Shown piece after piece: positions 34,889 to 43,234 of a stretch of 64,000 bases of DNA. The position numbers were made by a program, and so were the translations under genes. Numbering within the stretch: position 1 is the stretch's first letter; every line of letters starts with the position of its first letter. The notes under the pieces were generated by a model. It made no database searches and was not told the DNA's origin. It saw nothing but the letters and a program-made list of their open reading frames with translations. Source of the DNA: Nocardia albiluteola (GTDB lineage Bacteria; Actinomycetota; Actinomycetes; Mycobacteriales; Mycobacteriaceae); the NCBI RefSeq assembly GCF_018860155.1, contig NZ_JAHKNI010000028.1, positions 1-64,000 of the forward strand, written 5' to 3'.

Positions 34889-35922
34889 CAGGCCGCCCCG
34901 GGCTGCGGGTTGCCGTGGGACTGCGTGTGTGTCTGCGTCTGCGCGGGCGGCGCCGCGGGGGCCGACGTCGCACCGCCGAGAACGGCCGGGGCGCTGACGA
35001 CTCCGCTGTCGACTCCGAGGTGGTCGGCGCCCTCGATCGTCAGCCCGGCGCGATGCTCGACCTCGACCTGGGATGCGGGCATGGCGGGGGCGCCCGCCGC
35101 GACGGGGCCCGGCAACGGCGTGGCGGGCACCTGGCCGACGGCGTCGGCCGTCGCCGCGACCGGAACCTCCTGCGCCACTTCCTGCGTCGCGGGCGCGTCG
35201 TCGTATGCCGGTGCGACGTAGGCGGTCGGCGCCGGCGCGGGCATCGCGGCGGACAGGGCCGCGGGGTCGAAGCCCTGCGGCAGTGCCGCGGAGGAGATCT
35301 GGGGCATCGACGGCAACTGCGACATCGGCGAACCGGCCCGCTCGGCGATCAGCGCAGCATCGGAGGTCAGCACCGGCGGATGGTCCTGCGACCAGGGGGT
35401 GGCCAGCGGTTCGGTCGCGGCCTCGTAGATGCGCATCACCCGCGACGCCGCGGCCTTGGCGGCGTCGGCATTGGTGTCGGTGACCGCGGCGACGGCGTGG
35501 ATGGGCGAGCCGAGGGCGGCGCCCATCGACTGCAGCATCTGCTGCGCCTGGACGATCAGCTCGATCTCGGCCATGTTCGGCATCGTGAGCCGGGCCAGCT
35601 CGTTGGCCGCGGCCTGCTGCTCGGCCTTGGCGGCATTGGCAGCCGCGGCCTGGGCCGCGCCGCCGAGCCAGTCGCGCAGGCTCGAAAGCCGGTCGTGCAC
35701 ATCGGCACTGGAGACCGACTGCCAGGCGCCACGCAGGGAGACCAGGATGGCCTCGTATTCGACCACCGCGGCACCGAAGCTGGCGGCGAGGCGCGACCAG
35801 GCGACGCCCGCCTCAGCCATCGGCAGGGGGCCGGGACCGGTGCCGAGATCGCGCGCGAGCCGGTCGGGCTCGCGCGCCTCCCAGACCACGCCGGTGAACC
35901 CGGACTGCGGTGGTTCGATCAT
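34888..35922 (-). CDS. PPE-family protein
   Basis: The 344-residue protein has Pro4-Pro5 at the N-terminus and a helical PPE domain (about 1-165), with AWQSVSS where mycobacterial PPE proteins carry WxG. The C-terminal half is Ala/Pro-rich and disordered (ends QTQTHTQSHGNPQPGAA). It follows a PE gene (five bases) and precedes EspG, so it should form a PE-PPE-EspG complex and be exported. Confidence 0.82.
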   Translation of the reverse strand: MIEPPQSGFTGVVWEAREPDRLARDLGTGPGPLPMAEAGVAWSRLAASFGAAVVEYEAILVSLRGAWQSVSSADVHDRLSSLRDWLGGAAQAAAANAAKAEQQAAANELARLTMPNMAEIELIVQAQQMLQSMGAALGSPIHAVAAVTDTNADAAKAAASRVMRIYEAATEPLATPWSQDHPPVLTSDAALIAERAGSPMSQLPSMPQISSAALPQGFDPAALSAAMPAPAPTAYVAPAYDDAPATQEVAQEVPVAATADAVGQVPATPLPGPVAAGAPAMPASQVEVEHRAGLTIEGADHLGVDSGVVSAPAVLGGATSAPAAPPAQTQTHTQSHGNPQPGAA

Positions 35923-35927
35923 GGCGC

Positions 35928-36254
35928 CTATACCTGCCGCGCCGATTCGATCCCGGCGGCGTTGTCGCTCTCCGCCTGACCGAAGTGGTTGACCTGCGCA
36001 CGCAGCGAGGCGGCCAGCTTCTGCAGTTCGTCGACACCGCCGTCGGCGCTGGTGTTGAAGGAGCCCGCGACATCGTTCATGGTGCCCGCCGCGCGCAGCG
36101 ACACCTCGTCGGCGCCGGCCGGCGGGACGGTGAGCGCGGCCTTGCTGGCGGTCAGGTCGTCGCGCAGGCGCTGGGCCAGCGCGTCCAGGCGACCGGCTGC
36201 CTCGGTGGCGGCCTGGGGGTCGAAATAGACTCCGTCGGACTTGTTCTCGGTCAT
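35928..36254 (-). CDS. PE-family protein
   Basis: The 108-residue protein has the PE hallmark PPAGADEVS near residues 44-52, two helices and no further domain. The C-terminal region that usually carries Tyr-x-x-x-Glu reads HFGQAES, with Phe in place of Tyr. It is the partner of the PPE protein encoded five bases downstream. ATG 36254. Confidence 0.8.
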   Translation of the reverse strand: MTENKSDGVYFDPQAATEAAGRLDALAQRLRDDLTASKAALTVPPAGADEVSLRAAGTMNDVAGSFNTSADGGVDELQKLAASLRAQVNHFGQAESDNAAGIESARQV

Positions 36255-36285
36255 GACGTCCTCACAATCGGTTCGACAATCACCA

Positions 36286-37836
36286 TCACAACGTCAATTC
36301 TTTGTCCGGTGGCGCCTCGACGGTCTGCGGACTGGCGAGCGCGCCGACCACCGGCATCGTCACACCCTCCATCGGACCGACGACCGCGTCGCCGTTGTTA
36401 CTCGTCACCAGGTTGTGGCCCGCCGCGTCGCCGATGGCCGAGGCCGTCGTGCTCTTCGTCGCGCCCATCGCCGCCGCACCGCCGCCCATCGGCATCATGG
36501 GTGAGGACCCACCGACCGACGAGGCCTCCACCGGCTCGGCGGCGACGCCCGTGCCCGCGGTCGATGCCGGAGTCGCGGTACCCGCGGGCGCTGTGCCCGC
36601 CCACGGGCTGAGCGGGGTGGCCGGCACCGCGGCCACGGCACCGCCGCCACCACCGAGACCGAAACCTCCACCGCCCAGCGAACTTCCGCCGGACTCACTC
36701 TTGTAATCGCCGAGTGCCGCGGAATCGTTAATGGGTTTGGCCGCGGCGCTCGGGTTGAGCGACTGCCCGACGCTGGCCAGCTGCTGCGCCGACTGCATGC
36801 CGGTGCTGAGCAGACTGCTTGCGGGAGAGAGCAATTGCATGAGCTGCTGCAGCGAGCTGCCCGACGACGAGGAGCCCGAGGACGACGCCGCGTCCGCCAG
36901 CGAGGAGACCGACTTGACCCCGGTGGGCGCGGCGGTGACCTTCACCTTCTTGCCGGCCGCGGTCATGTTCACCGAGTGGACCGCCATCTGCGCGCGCGTA
37001 TTCGCCGTCACCCCAAGGCCTTCGGCGATCGCCTCCGCCGTCGCCTCGAGCAGGAATGCCTGCCCGCCGGGGACGACGAGAAACGGCGCCGTGATCGCGG
37101 CGGTGGTCAGGTACTTGCCCATGACCGCGGCCATCTGCGCGCCGCCGAGGGCCACCGATCCGGCGCCCGCGCCGAGAATCGCCTTCTGGCTGCCACTCTG
37201 GGTGGCCAGCTCGGTACCCGACGAGGCCGCCTTCGCACCGGTCGCGGCCGCCTGCTGTGAACCCTGGCCCTGCCACAGCTGCATCAGCAGCGGCAGGGCG
37301 GTGCTGCCCAGCTGCAGGACGGTCTGCAGGCCGGTGCTGATGGCCTGCAGGACCTGGGTCGGATCGGGCGTGTTCGGATGCGAAGCCTGGCCGGAGCCAG
37401 GCGCATTCGACCCCGCGGGCGCGCCCGGCTTGCTGGGCTGCGGCGAATTGTTCGTCGCCGCGGGCGCATTCGGGGTCGCGGGCTTGCTCTGTGGGTTCGC
37501 CGGGGAGTTACTCGCCGCCGGGGCGTGCGAGACGGCCGGGGCGTTGCTGGTCGCCGGTGGAATGCTCGGGGCCACACCGACCGCCGGATGCGTGGCGCCC
37601 CCGCCGAAGTGTCCGGTGCCGAAGGCCGAGGCCATGTCCGTCAGCGGGCGGACGATGGCCGTCAGGTCGATCTGCGGCAGCGGCGGCAGCCCCGGCAGCG
37701 GCGGCATCGGGGGAAGCTGCGGCAGCTGCGGCAATCCCATGCCGTGCAGGATGTGGCTCACCGGCTGATCCATCATGGGCGCCAGCGAACTACCCCGCAG
37801 CAGACTGGAGATGCTCGGGTCGATGGGGGCGTTCAT
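36286..37836 (-). CDS. EspA/EspE-like secreted protein, large and low-complexity
   Basis: The 516-residue protein combines a Leu/Pro-rich start, a Pro/Ala/Asn/Ser-rich stretch (about 85-165), helical hydrophobic regions (about 170-330), and a Gly/Ala/Ser-rich C-terminus. No single domain is recognised with confidence. It is translated four bases after an EspC-like gene, as EspA-EspC and EspE-EspF are paired in mycobacteria, which suggests a large co-secreted partner. This is inference from position and composition. Confidence 0.5.
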   Translation of the reverse strand: MNAPIDPSISSLLRGSSLAPMMDQPVSHILHGMGLPQLPQLPPMPPLPGLPPLPQIDLTAIVRPLTDMASAFGTGHFGGGATHPAVGVAPSIPPATSNAPAVSHAPAASNSPANPQSKPATPNAPAATNNSPQPSKPGAPAGSNAPGSGQASHPNTPDPTQVLQAISTGLQTVLQLGSTALPLLMQLWQGQGSQQAAATGAKAASSGTELATQSGSQKAILGAGAGSVALGGAQMAAVMGKYLTTAAITAPFLVVPGGQAFLLEATAEAIAEGLGVTANTRAQMAVHSVNMTAAGKKVKVTAAPTGVKSVSSLADAASSSGSSSSGSSLQQLMQLLSPASSLLSTGMQSAQQLASVGQSLNPSAAAKPINDSAALGDYKSESGGSSLGGGGFGLGGGGGAVAAVPATPLSPWAGTAPAGTATPASTAGTGVAAEPVEASSVGGSSPMMPMGGGAAAMGATKSTTASAIGDAAGHNLVTSNNGDAVVGPMEGVTMPVVGALASPQTVEAPPDKELTL

Positions 37837-37840
37837 CGGC

Positions 37841-38146
37841 TCAGACCGAACCGATGTGACCGGCCGACGAATCGTCGGTGTTCTGATAGTGATTCGCGGC
37901 GTCGTACGCGGTCAGCGCGGTGCCCGCATGCACCTCGGCCAGTTCGTTCACCGAGGAGATGTGGTTGGCCTGCGCATAGGCGAAGGAGGCCAGGAAATCC
38001 TGGCCGATCAGGCCGAAGACCGGGACCGCGGCGCCTACCGTGGCAGCCTGGTCGACGTTCCCAACCGTGGCGATCGTGGTCGCCATGGTTGCCGAAGCGT
38101 CCCCGTATCCTCGAATGGCATCTGGTGTCGCGGCAAGACGGTCCAT
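37841..38146 (-). CDS. EspC/EspF-like ESX substrate
   Basis: The 101-residue protein resembles the EspC family in length and helix pattern (MDRLAATPDAIRGYGDAS) and has a C-terminal YQNTD, a proper Tyr-x-x-x-Asp export motif. ATG 38146 is used; the longer frame is spurious. It precedes the large EspA/EspE-like gene by four bases. Confidence 0.68.
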   Translation of the reverse strand: MDRLAATPDAIRGYGDASATMATTIATVGNVDQAATVGAAVPVFGLIGQDFLASFAYAQANHISSVNELAEVHAGTALTAYDAANHYQNTDDSSAGHIGSV

Positions 38147-38264
38147 CGAATTCCCCGCTCTGGTAAGGCAAACGTGTTGTAACAATGGTAGACAGACTGA
38201 CCGACATCTCGCCAAGGTTCGCCTGCCCCCAATACATGGGTTCGGCGACTTCGCCCTGCAAGAT

Positions 38265-38567
38265 TCACCAGCTGGCAACCTCGTCGTTGAAAGTATTAAC
38301 CAGATCGGCCCGCTCGGCGAATGCGTTACGCGCCGCGGCATAGGCCGTGGTCACGAGGGTCTGCTCGAACTGCTCGGGCGTCATGCGCGAAATCCCGTCG
38401 GACAGTTCGAGATCCAGCAACGCGCCGTTGCCGTCGACCTCGACGGTCATCGAGCCGTCCTCGGACGTCTCCCGGCCGCGGATCGCGGCCATGTCGTCGC
38501 CGAGATCGCGCATGCGGTAGAGCCGCTTACGCACGCTGGCCTCCAGCTCATCCATCGACTCGTACAT
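38265..38567 (-). CDS. YbaB/EspL-like protein, short form
   Basis: The 100-residue protein has the YbaB/EbfC fold pattern (beta strands SMTVEVDGNGALLDLEL, then a long helix). EspL of ESX-1 belongs to this superfamily. It may bind DNA or assist Esp secretion; which is unknown. It is 73 bases downstream of a second YbaB-like gene. ATG 38567. Confidence 0.65.
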   Translation of the reverse strand: MYESMDELEASVRKRLYRMRDLGDDMAAIRGRETSEDGSMTVEVDGNGALLDLELSDGISRMTPEQFEQTLVTTAYAAARNAFAERADLVNTFNDEVASW

Positions 38568-38640
38568 ACTGCTCCCTCATACCGTTCCCCCCTGAACTCT
38601 TCGTCAACCCTGTCGCCGTCCAGGTACCGGCCGGCCCGTG

Positions 38641-39105
38641 TCAGATGGACCGCAGCCAGCTCTCGGGCTCGGTCTCGTACTCGTCTTCCTCGCGCAGCTC
38701 GGCCTGCGCGACCTCCTCGGTGGTGGGAAGACGCATCAGCCGCAGCATTTCCGGTGCGACCCCGGCCTCCTCGAACTCGGTGCGCCGGGCGAGGGCGGCC
38801 CGGTTGGCGGCCTGTTTGCACAGCCGCACCACCTCGCTCGCCAATGCCCGTGGGTCGCGCTTCAATTCGGCCGGATCGACCGAGATACCCAGCGGCAGGC
38901 CCTGTTCTGTGGTACGCACCGTGATGGAACCGGTCCGCGAGCTCGCGGTCCACTCGGTGAGCACGGGCTGCTGCTGCTCGACGCCCGGATCGCCCGAATC
39001 ATCGGGACCCTCATCCGATCTCCCGGATTCGCCGACGATCGCATCGCTGACCACCGCATCGCTGACGACCCGGTCGATGTCGAACCCGGCACTCTCGGTA
39101 CTCAT
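38641..39105 (-). CDS. YbaB/EspL-like protein with acidic N-terminus
   Basis: The 154-residue protein has an acidic, Ser-rich start (1-45), then a YbaB-like core (GSITVRTTEQGLPLGISV and a helix with VVRLCKQAANRA) and an acidic end. It is the first gene of the minus-strand substrate block. Likely partner of the shorter YbaB-like protein next to it. Start ATG 39105. Confidence 0.6.
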   Translation of the reverse strand: MSTESAGFDIDRVVSDAVVSDAIVGESGRSDEGPDDSGDPGVEQQQPVLTEWTASSRTGSITVRTTEQGLPLGISVDPAELKRDPRALASEVVRLCKQAANRAALARRTEFEEAGVAPEMLRLMRLPTTEEVAQAELREEDEYETEPESWLRSI

Positions 39106-39326
39106 CCGGTACCCCCATACTCACTCGCCCGGCCATATCCAGCGAACATGGTTCAGGGTACGTCCAAGACCGTCAAGCTCGCTCGTCAACTACAGCGCGC
39201 CCGGTGGCACCGGCGCGGGTCATCGGACCCTTGGCCCCCAAAACCAGTGGCACGTTACTGCGTGGCCTTGGCCGCCGGCATATGCCAGGATTGGACCAGA
39301 CACGGTAGCCGATGAGGAGAGACGCT

Positions 39327-39419
39327 GTGGCCGGCGAGGATCTCCGAACCGTCGCAGGAGGGCCGAACGATGGCAGACATGAGCGATTTCACCAACCTCA
39401 CCAAGGCCGCCCAGGGTAA
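39327..39419 (+). CDS. Overlapping 30-codon uORF before the small Esx-like gene
   Basis: GTG 39327 with GAGGAGA seven bases upstream opens a frame that ends at TAA 39417-39419, inside the next gene in another frame. The ribosome binding site is stronger than typical for random sequence. It may modulate translation of the small Esx-like gene, or be chance. Apart from a GGCATATGCC palindrome at 39277-39286 the rest of the 264-base gap 39106-39369 shows nothing. Confidence 0.35.
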   Translation: MAGEDLRTVAGGPNDGRHERFHQPHQGRPG

Positions 39420-39774
39420 CTACATCCGGCTGGACCCACAGGCCGCGCAGGACTGCGCCAGCCTGTGCCACGATCTGATCAAAGAACTCACCAACACGAT
39501 CAACGACATCCCGAATCTCGACAACGTCCAAGGCTTCGGCCTCGGCGTCCAGAACGCGATCGATCTCGCCAATGCCTACAACGCCCTCACAACCGAAGCG
39601 AAGGGTGGCGACTCCTCGCTGGAGCATGCGCTGAAGAAGCACCGCGACGTCGTAACGGACATGTTGGATACCTTCGCCGCCGCCGGCCGCGCGTACAAGA
39701 CGAACGAACACGACTCCGCCGCAGAGCTTTCCAAGTACGACAAGATGATGGACGGATACAAGTCGCAGTCATGA
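39370..39774 (+). CDS. Small Esx/PE-like helical secreted protein
   Basis: The 134-residue, mostly helical protein has a C-terminal YKTNE (Tyr-x-x-x-Glu), the export signal of T7SS substrates, and a CASLC Cys pair in helix 1 that could form a disulfide. No WXG turn is present. It precedes a PPE-like protein and EspG, so it is probably its PE-like partner. GGAGGG lies seven bases before ATG 39370. Confidence 0.65.
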   Translation: MADMSDFTNLTKAAQGNYIRLDPQAAQDCASLCHDLIKELTNTINDIPNLDNVQGFGLGVQNAIDLANAYNALTTEAKGGDSSLEHALKKHRDVVTDMLDTFAAAGRAYKTNEHDSAAELSKYDKMMDGYKSQS

Positions 39775-39808
39775 GATTCCAGCCGTCCTTGCCGCATGGA
39801 GGTGACCG

Positions 39809-41308
39809 ATGAGCGGCTCAGATCCCAATGTGAAGGTGAACGACTTCACACCCAAGAGCGAGACCGCCGGCCCGAGTCAAGTGCTCGGCACCACCAGCCA
39901 GATCGGAACCTTGGTCGACACGATCAACTGGACCACGTTTGGCGGGACGCTGGATACCCTTGTGCCGTACCGCAATTCGATTCGCACCGACCAGATCCGG
40001 GCCATGGCGGGGACCTGGAGCAAACACGGCGACAAGTTGAATGCGCTCTCCGCCCAATTCTATAACGAAGTCAATGCGAAGATTATCGATTCCTGGGATT
40101 CGACCGGCGGTGGCGTCGCAGCACAGGCCGTCAAGAACTACGCCAACCAACTGGTCCAAATCGCCGCCGTCGTCAGCGGGATCGCGAACAGCCTGAACTT
40201 CGCGGCAGATTTCCTAGACGTCGTGCGAACCAACATTCCCGACGGCCAGGGCATGTTGATCGACGGCACGTCGACGATTGTGACGGAAATTACCGACAAC
40301 ATAGACTGGCGCCGCATGGACACCTCCGGCGGCGACTACGCCGGGAACTACGACTACTATTACAACGCGTACAGCAACCAGGTTCATCAGCTGATGAAGC
40401 AGGCGTTCACGAAGCGGGCCAACGACGTCATGAACGAGGTCTTCGTTGCAGGCGGGAAATCCGTGGCCGCGGCCATGCCGATGTTCCCGCTCCCGCAGTC
40501 GGTGACGCAGGGGCTCCCGGACCCCACCGGCAAGACCACCAATCCGGGCCCCGGTCCCGGCGCCGGCCCGGGAGCAGGTCCCGGGCTGGGCCCCGGAGGC
40601 ACGCCCAGCCTCACCCCCATGTCGGGTACCGGCCAACTGCAGTCCGACCTGGCCAAGCAGGAGGCCGCCCAGCAGGCGCAATTGCAGGCGCAGGAAAAGG
40701 CGCAGCAAGACGCGTACGCCAAAGAGCAAGCGGCACAGCAACAGCAGCAGCAACAGCAGGCCGCGCAACAGCAGCAACAGCAGCAGCAACAGCAGCAGGA
40801 GCAGCAGGCCTCGCAGGCCGCGCAGCAGGGTCTGCAGGCTGCGCAACAGGCGGCGCAGCAGGGTCTACAAGCGGCGCAGCAGGCCGCGCAGCAGCTGACT
40901 CAACCCGCCTCCGCCGATCTCGCGAAGGATCTCGCCAACGGCATGGGACTGGCCGGCATGGCCGGCTCGGCACTGTCCGGACTCAAGGGCGGATTCGGCG
41001 GCGGTGGCGTCGGCGGTGCGCTCAACAACGTCAAGGGCTCCCTGCTCGCCGCGGAAGAGCAGGCCTCCAAGCTGTTTCCCCGCGCCGCGATGGTCGCCAA
41101 GGCCGAGGAGGCCGCCGCGGAGGAGGCCCGCGCGGGATTGGCATCGTCGGGCGGCATGGGTTCGATGGGCGGCATGGGCGCCGCCGGACGCGGTCAGCAG
41201 GAGAAGGAGAAAGAGAAGAAGCGCGCCGAATTCCTGGATTCGGAGGAGTGGCTCGAGCAGGTCATGGGTGAAGCCCCGCTGACGTCGAAGCCGGTCGTCG
41301 AGGGATGA
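39809..41308 (+). CDS. PPE/EspB-like secreted protein with polyglutamine tract
   Basis: The 499-residue protein has a helical N-terminal half (1-200, with TWSKHG and SWDSTGGG, W-x-x-x-G turns), a Gly/Pro-rich linker (240-275), a Gln/Ala-rich region at about 280-370 including runs of 8 and 11 glutamines, and a Gly/Ala tail ending with FLDSEEWLEQVMGEAP. The middle is probably a coiled coil. Its stop overlaps the EspG start (ATGA), implying it is the EspG client. EspB-like by layout; not proven. Confidence 0.65.
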   Translation: MSGSDPNVKVNDFTPKSETAGPSQVLGTTSQIGTLVDTINWTTFGGTLDTLVPYRNSIRTDQIRAMAGTWSKHGDKLNALSAQFYNEVNAKIIDSWDSTGGGVAAQAVKNYANQLVQIAAVVSGIANSLNFAADFLDVVRTNIPDGQGMLIDGTSTIVTEITDNIDWRRMDTSGGDYAGNYDYYYNAYSNQVHQLMKQAFTKRANDVMNEVFVAGGKSVAAAMPMFPLPQSVTQGLPDPTGKTTNPGPGPGAGPGAGPGLGPGGTPSLTPMSGTGQLQSDLAKQEAAQQAQLQAQEKAQQDAYAKEQAAQQQQQQQQAAQQQQQQQQQQQEQQASQAAQQGLQAAQQAAQQGLQAAQQAAQQLTQPASADLAKDLANGMGLAGMAGSALSGLKGGFGGGGVGGALNNVKGSLLAAEEQASKLFPRAAMVAKAEEAAAEEARAGLASSGGMGSMGGMGAAGRGQQEKEKEKKRAEFLDSEEWLEQVMGEAPLTSKPVVEG

Positions 41309-42141
41309 CCGTTTACCGGGGGCGGCTGACTTCGCTCGAGCTCGTGGTGCTGTGGGAGATGCTGTCGGATGACAGCCTGCCGTTCCCGCTGATGCACTGG
41401 CCGGAGCAGCAATACGAGCAGGACTACATCCGCGCGAAAAGGGAAACGGCGGACCGGCTCGTGGGGAAACCGCCATTCCATGCGCCGCGGGGGTGGGAGT
41501 CCGTCGATCTGATGCGCCTGTGGAAGGCGGCGGTCAACCCGGACATTCTCATCCGGGCGGCGGGTGAGGCACCCGGCGACGAGACGGACATGTCCGCGGT
41601 GACGCGCGTTGTCGGATTGCGGCGCGAGGGCTTTGCGGTGGTCCTGGTCCAGCATCCGGGCGAGACCATCGACCGCGGCGGTAACGTCGACGTCTACCAG
41701 ACCGACGTCGTCGGGTTGGCGAAGGCCGTGATCGAACGGCTGCCGAGGGTCGAGCGCGGCAAGCACGCCGAAATCCCGCTGCCCCCGCGGGAGCCCGAAC
41801 CGATGGAATACAGCTACGGCGCCTCGCCGGTGCTCAATTCGAGCGCCGACCCGACCCGTCAGCGGGCCGACCGCTGGTTCAGGGCGAAGGCGACCCAGGT
41901 CGGCGAGCTGAGGATCGAGCCGGGCAGTGGGGTGCACTGGATCCAGGAACGCAACGGTTTTCTGGTGCACTGGCGTGACGTCGCCGACGACGGCCGCTAC
42001 CTGATCGAGCCCAAGCCGAGTCCGGTCGCGGTTGCGGTGGACGACAACGCATTCGAGATATTCGTCAACCAGCGAATCGCCGCACTGGTCCGGCGGATCC
42101 GGGAGGACAGGCCCATCGACCGCGGCTTCCGAGTCTCCTAG
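41305..42141 (+). CDS. espG: EspG-family chaperone (second copy)
   Basis: The 278-residue protein starts MTVYRGRLTSLELVVLWEM, typical of EspG, and shares its fold with the first copy at low identity. It overlaps the PPE/EspB-like gene by four bases, so it is likely the dedicated chaperone of that protein. Two EspG proteins in one locus imply two substrate lines. Confidence 0.78.
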   Translation: MTVYRGRLTSLELVVLWEMLSDDSLPFPLMHWPEQQYEQDYIRAKRETADRLVGKPPFHAPRGWESVDLMRLWKAAVNPDILIRAAGEAPGDETDMSAVTRVVGLRREGFAVVLVQHPGETIDRGGNVDVYQTDVVGLAKAVIERLPRVERGKHAEIPLPPREPEPMEYSYGASPVLNSSADPTRQRADRWFRAKATQVGELRIEPGSGVHWIQERNGFLVHWRDVADDGRYLIEPKPSPVAVAVDDNAFEIFVNQRIAALVRRIREDRPIDRGFRVS

Positions 42142-42156
42142 CGCTGACGAAGTCAT

Positions 42157-43212
42157 GTGATGTTCGACGAGATGACGCGGGACAGTCTCGACTTCTTACT
42201 CGAGACCGAGCTCTACGACAGACACCTGCCCGGCCTCGGCGCGGTGGTCGAGGTGGGCGATCAGCGATGGGAACTCGCGCTCGGCGTCTCGGACGTGACC
42301 ACCGGCGAGCCGTTCCGGATCGGCGACCACTATCGCATCGGAAGTGTGACGAAATCGTTCACCGCGACCGCTGTCCTGCAGCAGATCGACAGTGGCCGAC
42401 TCGGTTTCGACGACACGCTCGAACGCTTCGTCCCGGGAATCCCGAACGGCGAGCGCATCACGATCAAGCACCTGCTGAGCATGACGTCCGGCGTCCCGGA
42501 CTTCGCCGATGTGACGGACTGGCTGCCGACGATCGAGGGCCTGTCGTTCGACAGCCCCGACGCGGATTGGCCGCAGGAGCGCAAGATCGACGTGATGCGA
42601 AGCAGGCCCGCGGCTTTCGAACCGGGCGCCAAGGCACACTACTGCGACAGCAACTACATTCTGCTCGGACTCGTGCTCGAGCAGGTGACCGGCAAGCCCG
42701 CGGCCGACGTGATAAACGGCGAGGTCGTCGCGGCGCTGCCCGGCCTCACGAGCACCGAATTCCCCTCGGCCGCGAAGCTTCCCGACCCGCATCCAAAGAT
42801 CTACGCTCTCCTGCCCGACAACCACACGCTGCGCGAGCTCGGCGACATGAACCCCAATATCCTGTGGACGGCCGCCGCCATGACCTCGACGGTCGAGGAC
42901 CTCCTGATCTGGGTGCGCGAGCTCGCCGACAGCACACTGCTGTCGGCGGACCTGCAGCGTGAGCGATTGACGCCGCGACACCTGGACGGCCGGCGGGCCA
43001 TTCATCGGTACGGGCTCGGGGTGCAGCGCATCGGCGCGCTGGTCGGCCACAGCGGCATGACGCCCGGTTCCGCGGTCGCGGCGTACCGCTATCCCGCCGA
43101 GGACACCTCGGTCGCGGTCGTGACGAACGCGGGGGCGAACGACAACATCATCAGCATGGAGATCGCCCTCGCGCTCGTACGGGCGCTCTACCCAAGGTTT
43201 CTCGACGGCTGA
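42157..43212 (+). CDS. Beta-lactamase-family serine hydrolase (class C-like)
   Basis: The 351-residue protein has the Ser63-x-x-Lys66 motif (SVTK), Tyr162-Cys-Asp164 where YxN is usual, and His298-Ser-Gly300. Such proteins act as esterases, D-aminopeptidases or carboxypeptidases. Asp164 for Asn is unusual. There is no signal peptide, so it is probably cytosolic. It starts GTG 42157 or ATG 42160, 15 bases past espG, and may be co-transcribed with it; converges with the immunity-like gene. Confidence 0.8.
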   Translation: MMFDEMTRDSLDFLLETELYDRHLPGLGAVVEVGDQRWELALGVSDVTTGEPFRIGDHYRIGSVTKSFTATAVLQQIDSGRLGFDDTLERFVPGIPNGERITIKHLLSMTSGVPDFADVTDWLPTIEGLSFDSPDADWPQERKIDVMRSRPAAFEPGAKAHYCDSNYILLGLVLEQVTGKPAADVINGEVVAALPGLTSTEFPSAAKLPDPHPKIYALLPDNHTLRELGDMNPNILWTAAAMTSTVEDLLIWVRELADSTLLSADLQRERLTPRHLDGRRAIHRYGLGVQRIGALVGHSGMTPGSAVAAYRYPAEDTSVAVVTNAGANDNIISMEIALALVRALYPRFLDG

Positions 43213-43234
43213 ACCGGCCCCCGCCCCGGCCGAC

